Origin: Gemmatimonadota bacterium
GTDB taxonomy: Bacteria; Gemmatimonadota; Gemmatimonadetes; Gemmatimonadales; GWC2-71-9
Length of the DNA: 9,753 bases
Direction: 5' to 3'
NCBI GenBank assembly: GCA_003220905.1
Contig: QHTS01000319.1
Span: forward strand, 1-9,753
Each line of letters starts with the position of its first letter. Within the stretch, counting starts at the first letter, position 1. Position numbers and translations under genes: made by a program. Of the stretch, positions 6,002 to 9,753 are shown one piece after another. The notes under the pieces were generated by a model. It was not told where the DNA came from and did not search any database. It saw only the letters and a program-made list of their open reading frames with translations.

Positions 6002-6580
6002 ATGACCCCAGCCGACCTCACCCGCGAGCGGCTCGTGCGCGCGGCGCTCGAGCTCTTCACCGCGCAAGGCTATCACGAGACCACCACGCCACAGATCGCG
6101 AAGAAGGCCGGCGTGGCGGAGGGCACGATCTACCGTCATTTCACGAGCAAGCAGCACTGCCTCAACGAGCTGTACCGTGCGGCGGCACGCTGGGCGGGGC
6201 AGCTCGTCAAGGACGCCGACGCGCTCAAGGTGGGACCGCGTGAGAAGCTCGCCGAGCTCGCCCGCGGGCTCGTGACAGGGGCGGCGCACGAGGCGGCCGT
6301 CGCCCGGCTGTTCTTCCTCCAGCGCCACGAGCACCTGCTGGACGAGGAGAGTCGCAAGACCGCGCGTGACTTTCGCCTCGGCCTCGAGAGCCTGATCGCG
6401 CAGGGCAAGGCCGACGGCTCGGTGAAGGCCGGCGCCGCGGAGGTGTGGGCCGGCGTGTGGCTCGGCGTGGTGACCCTGGTGATCGATCGAGTGTCAGTCA
6501 AAGATTGGCCGGACACGCACCCGGGAGTGAAGCTCGCGTTGGACGGAGCCTGGGACGCGATCGCTGCGACGGGCGGGTGA
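6002..6580 (+). CDS. TetR/AcrR-family transcriptional regulator
   Basis: A 192-residue dimeric repressor-type protein. The N-terminal helix-turn-helix domain is complete, from about residue 6 to 52. It contains RERLVRAALELF, the turn GYHETTTPQIAKKAGVAEG and the recognition segment TIYRHFTSK, which closely fit the TetR_N consensus. The remaining 140 residues are helical and would form the ligand and dimer domain, which gives no clue to the ligand. The start ATG at 6002 has no Shine-Dalgarno match, but a TAGATT box lies just upstream, so leaderless translation is likely. It is divergent from the lysine dehydrogenase-like gene across 96 bp and is the natural candidate to control it and itself. 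Its last 87 bases are also read on the other strand as the tail of the metallophosphoesterase gene. Confidence is high for the family and low for the target. Confidence 0.92.
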   Translation: MTPADLTRERLVRAALELFTAQGYHETTTPQIAKKAGVAEGTIYRHFTSKQHCLNELYRAAARWAGQLVKDADALKVGPREKLAELARGLVTGAAHEAAVARLFFLQRHEHLLDEESRKTARDFRLGLESLIAQGKADGSVKAGAAEVWAGVWLGVVTLVIDRVSVKDWPDTHPGVKLALDGAWDAIAATGG

Positions 6581-7849
6581 TCGCCCACACTGACGCCGTC
6601 GCAACTCGAAGAGCTCGACTTCCGGGGGCGTGAACACCCGGATCGGCACGCCCACGACCCCGATCCCGCGGCTCACGTACAACTGGCTGTTCCCTCGTTG
6701 GAAGTGCCCCATGACGTACTTGGTGATCAGGCTCCCAGCCGACCACCCGATCAGCGGCAGGTAGAACTGGCCGCCGTGGATGTGTCCCGCCAGGGTGAGC
6801 GGGATGCCGCGCGGTACGGCCGAGTCCCAGGCGCCGGGGCGATGCGCGAGCAGCACGTGGAACGCTTGGGAAGCGGGAGGCGCGGCGGCAAGCGCGGCAT
6901 CGATGTCCGCCGGTTGAGGATCGTCGGCTCGCCAGTTGTGCGGGTCGTCGATACCGAGCAGCGCGAGCGTGGCACCGTTGCGCTCGATCACCTGGCAGCC
7001 GTTCTGCACGAATACCTGGCCCGCGTCCCGGCAGCCGCGGATGACCTCACGCTCGCCGGTATAGCGGTCGTGATTGCCGAGCACCGTCACCACACCGAGC
7101 GGCGCCGAGAGCTCGCGGAACGCGCGCACGTAGGGCAGGATGTAGGAGCGGGAGATGTCGATCATGTCTCCCGTCTGCACGATCAGATCGGGCCGGAGCG
7201 CGTTCGCCAGCGCCACGATCTCCTGCATCGCGTCCTCGCCGAGGTGGATGCCAGCGTGCAGGTCTGACAGGTGAAGCAGCTTGAGCCCGTCGAGCCCCCG
7301 CGGGAGATCGGGGAACACGAGCGTGCGGCGGGTGACCTGGGGGAGGCGGTAGGCGCTCCAGATGCCGTAGGTGGACAACGTGGCGCCCGCCGCGGCGTAG
7401 GAGTACACGGCCCGCGCCAGGAACTTCCGCCGTGAAACCACGGCGTGGTGCATGGTGCGTGGTTGCTCCCGGTGCAGGTCGGAGGGGCGGTTTGCATGGG
7501 GATGAACTACGTACCACGCACCACGCCCTCTCTCGACGAGCCACCACACCCCTTTTTCGAACAGGTACACGGTCACGAGCGCGCAGAAGATCCATCCCAA
7601 CAGCTGCCACGCGATCCACGGGCCCGTGAATGGGATCCGTCCCACACCCCACATGCTGCCGCCGAACAGCACGCGCTGGCCCACGACGAGCCACGGGAGG
7701 TTGAATGCGATGAAGACACCGGCCAGCACGACACGCACCAGGTGCGCCTCGCGGGGCCTGGTGGGGTCGGGAAGGCGCTCGCGCAGGTACAGGTAGATCA
7801 GTCCCTGCGGTGCCATGAAGAGAAGGAGATAGATTAGGCGCGTGAACAC
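6494..7849 (-). CDS. Membrane-anchored metallophosphoesterase (YkuE/YaeI-like)
   Basis: A 451-residue calcineurin-like phosphoesterase fused to an N-terminal membrane domain. Hydrophobic segments lie at about residues 5-22, 37-57 and 74-100. A linker of about 30 residues coded by an inverted repeat follows, then SRRKFL (139-144) with a hydrophobic stretch, resembling a Tat signal or signal anchor. All metal-binding blocks are intact: Asp196 and His198 (DLH), Asp228 (GDMID), Asn259-His260-Asp261 (GNHD), LLAHRP, and His356/His358 (GHIH). Relatives cleave phosphodiesters, including lipid A precursors or undecaprenyl phosphates; the substrate here is unknown. The catalytic domain probably faces the periplasm. 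GTG 7849 is chosen because it completes the first membrane helix; ATG 7816 is the alternative. Neither has a ribosome site. The end overlaps the TetR gene by 87 bp and adds about 30 basic residues beyond the usual family end. Confidence 0.87.
   Translation of the reverse strand: MFTRLIYLLLFMAPQGLIYLYLRERLPDPTRPREAHLVRVVLAGVFIAFNLPWLVVGQRVLFGGSMWGVGRIPFTGPWIAWQLLGWIFCALVTVYLFEKGVWWLVERGRGAWYVVHPHANRPSDLHREQPRTMHHAVVSRRKFLARAVYSYAAAGATLSTYGIWSAYRLPQVTRRTLVFPDLPRGLDGLKLLHLSDLHAGIHLGEDAMQEIVALANALRPDLIVQTGDMIDISRSYILPYVRAFRELSAPLGVVTVLGNHDRYTGEREVIRGCRDAGQVFVQNGCQVIERNGATLALLGIDDPHNWRADDPQPADIDAALAAAPPASQAFHVLLAHRPGAWDSAVPRGIPLTLAGHIHGGQFYLPLIGWSAGSLITKYVMGHFQRGNSQLYVSRGIGVVGVPIRVFTPPEVELFELRRRQCGRSPARRSDRVPGSVQRELHSRVRVRPIFD
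7442..7527. repeat. Inverted heptamer-repeat hairpin inside the metallophosphoesterase gene
   Basis: Two 29-base arms (7442-7470 and 7499-7527) are inverted copies matching at 24 of 29 positions, around a 28-base spacer. Each arm holds about three 7-bp units close to TGCGTGG, then a tail with a CCC/GGG core. The design parallels the element at 4669-4768. It includes the TGCG start of each unit, a TTGC at the inner end of the left array, and AGGTCG in or at the start of the spacer. It lies in the linker between the membrane domain and the catalytic domain and is read through in frame. Confidence 0.8.
7830..7836. promoter_or_regulatory. Possible leaderless, perhaps bidirectional, -10 box (TAGATTA)
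   Basis: TAGATT (7830-7835) ends 6 bases before the GTG of the S41 gene, the same arrangement as at the TetR gene. Read on the other strand the site gives TAATCT, which also fits TANNNT and lies 14 bases before the alternative ATG (7816) of the metallophosphoesterase. A purine-rich AAGGAG at 7823-7828 is 13 bases from the GTG, too far for a typical ribosome site. The box also encodes Leu-Ile-Tyr if the metallophosphoesterase starts at 7849, so chance is possible. Confidence 0.4.
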
Positions 7850-9161
7850 TCGGTCGAGGCTCCTCGCGTGTCTGGCCGTGGCGGGAATCGCGTCTCCCCC
7901 GGGGAGGGCGGTCGCCGCGCAACAGCTCACTGCCGCCGAGCGTGCGGCGGCGGTCGCCTCGGTATGGGCGGAGGCGCGCTACAACTTCGCCTACTGGGAC
8001 CGCGTGCGGGCCGATTGGGACTCGGGGCTAGTCGCGAACCTGAAGCTCGCCGCCGAGCCGCAATCGGACCTCCTCTTCTACCGCCGGTTGCGGCGCCTCG
8101 TCGCCTTGCTGGGCGACGGGCGGGCCGCGGTGATCGCGCCCCCGACGCTGCGGTCCCGCATCGCGCGCCCGCCGTTGCTCGTGTCCAGCGTCGAGCGCCG
8201 GCCCTTCATCCTGGACTACGCCGAGAACGACGAGATGCGCGTGGCGCGTCCCCAGCGACTCGCCGAGATCCTCGCCGTCCAGGGTGTGCCGGCGGAGACG
8301 TGGATCCGTGACTCCGTGCTGCCGGAGGTCTCGGCGGCCACCCCGGCCGACCGCTGGCAGCGCGCCGCCGCGTGGATGCTCCAGGGCGACAAGGGCACCA
8401 CCGTCCATCTCCTCGTCCGCGTGCCGGGCGCTGAGCCGCGCGGTCTCAGCGTCACCCGCAGCCTGTCGCTCAATGACCGCTGGCCGCTCGACCCGCCGGC
8501 GTTCGCCACGGAGTCGCTACCGGGCGGCGTCGCCGTCGTGCGAATCGCTTCCCTGGGGGACGAAGAGGTGGTGCGCGAGTTCGACCGCGCGTTTCCCGAC
8601 TTCGCCCGTGTAGAGGGGCTGGTGCTGGACCTGCGCCGCGCCACGGACGGCAAGACCGAATACGCCTACCAGATCCTCGCCCGCCTCACCGACCGCCCCT
8701 TCCCCGCCGTGCGCTGGAGAACGCCCCAATATCGGGCCGTGTTCAGGGCCTGGAACCTGGGCGACTCCGCTACCACTTGGTACGGACCGGAGACGGGAAC
8801 GGTTGCGCCCCGCGCAGACCATCCCCCATACGGGGGCCCGATCGCGGTCCTGGCGTCGAGCGCGACGACCGGCGCGGCCGAAGACTTGCTGGCCGCGTTC
8901 CGCGCCGCGGGGCGCGGCCTCATCATCGGGGAGCCGACCGGCGGGAGCCCGGGAGATATCGCCTCGTTCGCGCTGCCGAAGAGCTGGGGCGTACAATTCT
9001 GCGTCACCCGCCACGAGGCTCCGGACGGCACGGGGTTCGCAGGCGTCGGAGTGAGACCCCACCTCGTCATGATACGGACCGTGAACGACCTGCTCGGGGG
9101 AAACGAGCCGGCGCTGCAGAAGGCGCGAGAATACCTCAAGGGCGGCCTTCCGCCGCCCTAG
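7842..9161 (+). CDS. Exported S41-family (tricorn/CtpA-like) protein, probably catalytically inactive
   Basis: A 439-residue protein with a Sec signal peptide (residues 1-26, cleavage near AVAAQQ). Next comes the N-terminal segment typical of this S41 group (ASVWAEARYNFAYWDRV...DWD), then the protease core. Two active-site blocks are recognisable but altered. In the usual LLxDGHT block the His is Arg94 (LLGDGRAAV). In the usual T-x-S-A-A-E block the nucleophile Ser is Gly344 (TTGAAED, Gly codon at 8871). The surrounding fold signals are well kept, namely IAVLASS, AAGRGLIIGEPTGGSPGD and FAGVGVRPHL, and the length is normal. It therefore looks like a folded, exported pseudoprotease rather than a decaying gene. 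The start GTG 7842 gives the full signal peptide and follows a TAGATT box by 6 bases. The stop shares a CTAG with the convergent hydrolase gene. The role may be peptide binding or scaffolding in the periplasm, which is only inference. Confidence 0.85.
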   Translation: MNTRSRLLACLAVAGIASPPGRAVAAQQLTAAERAAAVASVWAEARYNFAYWDRVRADWDSGLVANLKLAAEPQSDLLFYRRLRRLVALLGDGRAAVIAPPTLRSRIARPPLLVSSVERRPFILDYAENDEMRVARPQRLAEILAVQGVPAETWIRDSVLPEVSAATPADRWQRAAAWMLQGDKGTTVHLLVRVPGAEPRGLSVTRSLSLNDRWPLDPPAFATESLPGGVAVVRIASLGDEEVVREFDRAFPDFARVEGLVLDLRRATDGKTEYAYQILARLTDRPFPAVRWRTPQYRAVFRAWNLGDSATTWYGPETGTVAPRADHPPYGGPIAVLASSATTGAAEDLLAAFRAAGRGLIIGEPTGGSPGDIASFALPKSWGVQFCVTRHEAPDGTGFAGVGVRPHLVMIRTVNDLLGGNEPALQKAREYLKGGLPPP

Positions 9162-9753
9162 TGTTCCAGACTCTCCCTGAAGAACCCGAGGATCGTCTTC
9201 CACGCACTATCCGCGACTTCCGGCTTTTCACGGGCCCGCAGGAAGCCGTGGCCGACGCCGGGATATACGGTGTAGCGGTAGGCCTTGTGGTAAGTCCGGA
9301 TCGCCGCGTCCACGTCGCTCAGACCGGCGTTGATGCGGGCGTCGTTCTCGGCGTAGACGCCGAGCCCCTTCGCACGGATGCGGGCGATGGACATGGCGTC
9401 GGGGCCCGGCCCGTAGCAGACGACGAACGCCCCGAGCGATGGGTTGTTGGTGGCATAGCGGAAGCTCTGCCCGCCGCCCCAGCAGAAGCCGATAACGCCC
9501 ACCCGGTCGGGCCGGGCCGCCTTGACGCGCTTCACGTACGCCACGGTCGCGTCGAGATCCTTCGTGACCGTGTCGGGGGCGAGCCCGGCGATGAGCTTGC
9601 GGGCGTCGTCCGTCGACGGCGGCGTCCCGCCGCGGCGCGACAGCAGATCGGGAGCGATCGCCACGAAGCCGTCCTTGGCGAGCTGCTCCGTGGTCTGGCG
9701 GATGAAGTCCGACATGCCGAAGATCTCGTGGATCACCACGACGACCGGCGCCG
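9158..9753 (-). CDS. Dienelactone hydrolase family protein (5' end outside window)
   Basis: The visible 198 residues are an alpha/beta hydrolase of the dienelactone hydrolase (carboxymethylenebutenolidase) type. The N-terminus lies beyond the window, since the frame stays open to the last base and reads APVVVVIHEIFG there. The triad is intact. The nucleophile Cys is in GFCWGGG (codon 9482-9484), Asp is in AENDARI (codon 9341-9343), and His is in GVGHGF (codon 9248-9250). HEIFG near the start carries the usual active-site Glu. Family members hydrolyse dienelactones in chloroaromatic breakdown, but many homologues have other or unknown ester or lactone substrates, so no pathway is assigned. The C-terminal end is normal, and the stop at 9158 overlaps the stop of the S41 gene within one CTAG. 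Whether a signal peptide precedes the visible part cannot be seen. Confidence 0.9.
   Translation of the reverse strand, partial: APVVVVIHEIFGMSDFIRQTTEQLAKDGFVAIAPDLLSRRGGTPPSTDDARKLIAGLAPDTVTKDLDATVAYVKRVKAARPDRVGVIGFCWGGGQSFRYATNNPSLGAFVVCYGPGPDAMSIARIRAKGLGVYAENDARINAGLSDVDAAIRTYHKAYRYTVYPGVGHGFLRAREKPEVADSAWKTILGFFRESLEH

Noticed and set aside
7436..7848. Splitting the phosphoesterase into a separate membrane-protein gene and a Tat phosphoesterase starting at VVSRRKFL
   Set aside because: The frame is continuous with no stop or ribosome site at the junction, and fused membrane-plus-phosphoesterase proteins with SRRxFL in the linker are common.
7850..7930. Upstream extension of the metallophosphoesterase gene
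   Set aside because: It would overlap the signal-peptide codons of the S41 gene and adds residues unlike a membrane-protein start.

Overview
The window is GC-rich DNA from a Gram-negative bacterium. It encodes an outer-membrane beta-barrel of the BamA/TamA type, several Sec or Tat exported proteins, and a zinc-binding anti-sigma factor. Three Sec signal peptides appear to end in Ala/Ser followed by Gln, and two starts sit just downstream of TAGATT boxes. From general familiarity I would guess Gemmatimonadota or a relative in soil or sediment, but nothing in the window proves the phylum. No tRNA, rRNA, CRISPR, transposase or phage gene is visible, and no stretch over 300 bases lacks a gene.

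Layout. (1) Positions 19-2464, minus strand: a tightly overlapping four-gene operon. In order of transcription it holds a small membrane protein with a TPR-like tail, a family 2 glycosyltransferase, a zinc-finger anti-sigma factor and a secreted protein of unknown function. (2) Positions 2483-4667, plus strand: a Tat-exported Ntn-hydrolase (glycosylasparaginase type) followed by an overlapping Omp85-type barrel. (3) Positions 4668-4771: a convergent gap filled by an inverted array of 7-bp repeats. (4) Positions 4772-5905, minus: an L-lysine 6-dehydrogenase/saccharopine dehydrogenase-like enzyme, divergent from a TetR regulator (6002-6580, plus). (5) Positions 6494-7849, minus: a membrane-anchored metallophosphoesterase that overlaps tail-to-tail with the TetR gene. 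(6) Positions 7842-9161, plus: an exported S41-family protein whose catalytic Ser and His are both replaced. (7) Positions 9158-9753, minus: a dienelactone hydrolase cut by the window end.

How the genes work together. The first operon suggests envelope glycan or lipid work tied to a membrane-bound anti-sigma switch, although no sigma factor is in view. The hydrolase-barrel pair points to periplasmic turnover of an amide or peptide. The TetR gene may control the divergent dehydrogenase. The rest looks like housekeeping or accessory envelope metabolism without a single theme.

The least ordinary items are two hairpin elements built from heptamers of the form TGCGNNN, one intergenic and one inside the metallophosphoesterase reading frame. 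Others are a G-quadruplex-forming hexamer repeat inside the glycosyltransferase, the apparent S41 pseudoprotease, and a possible leaderless or bidirectional promoter signature.
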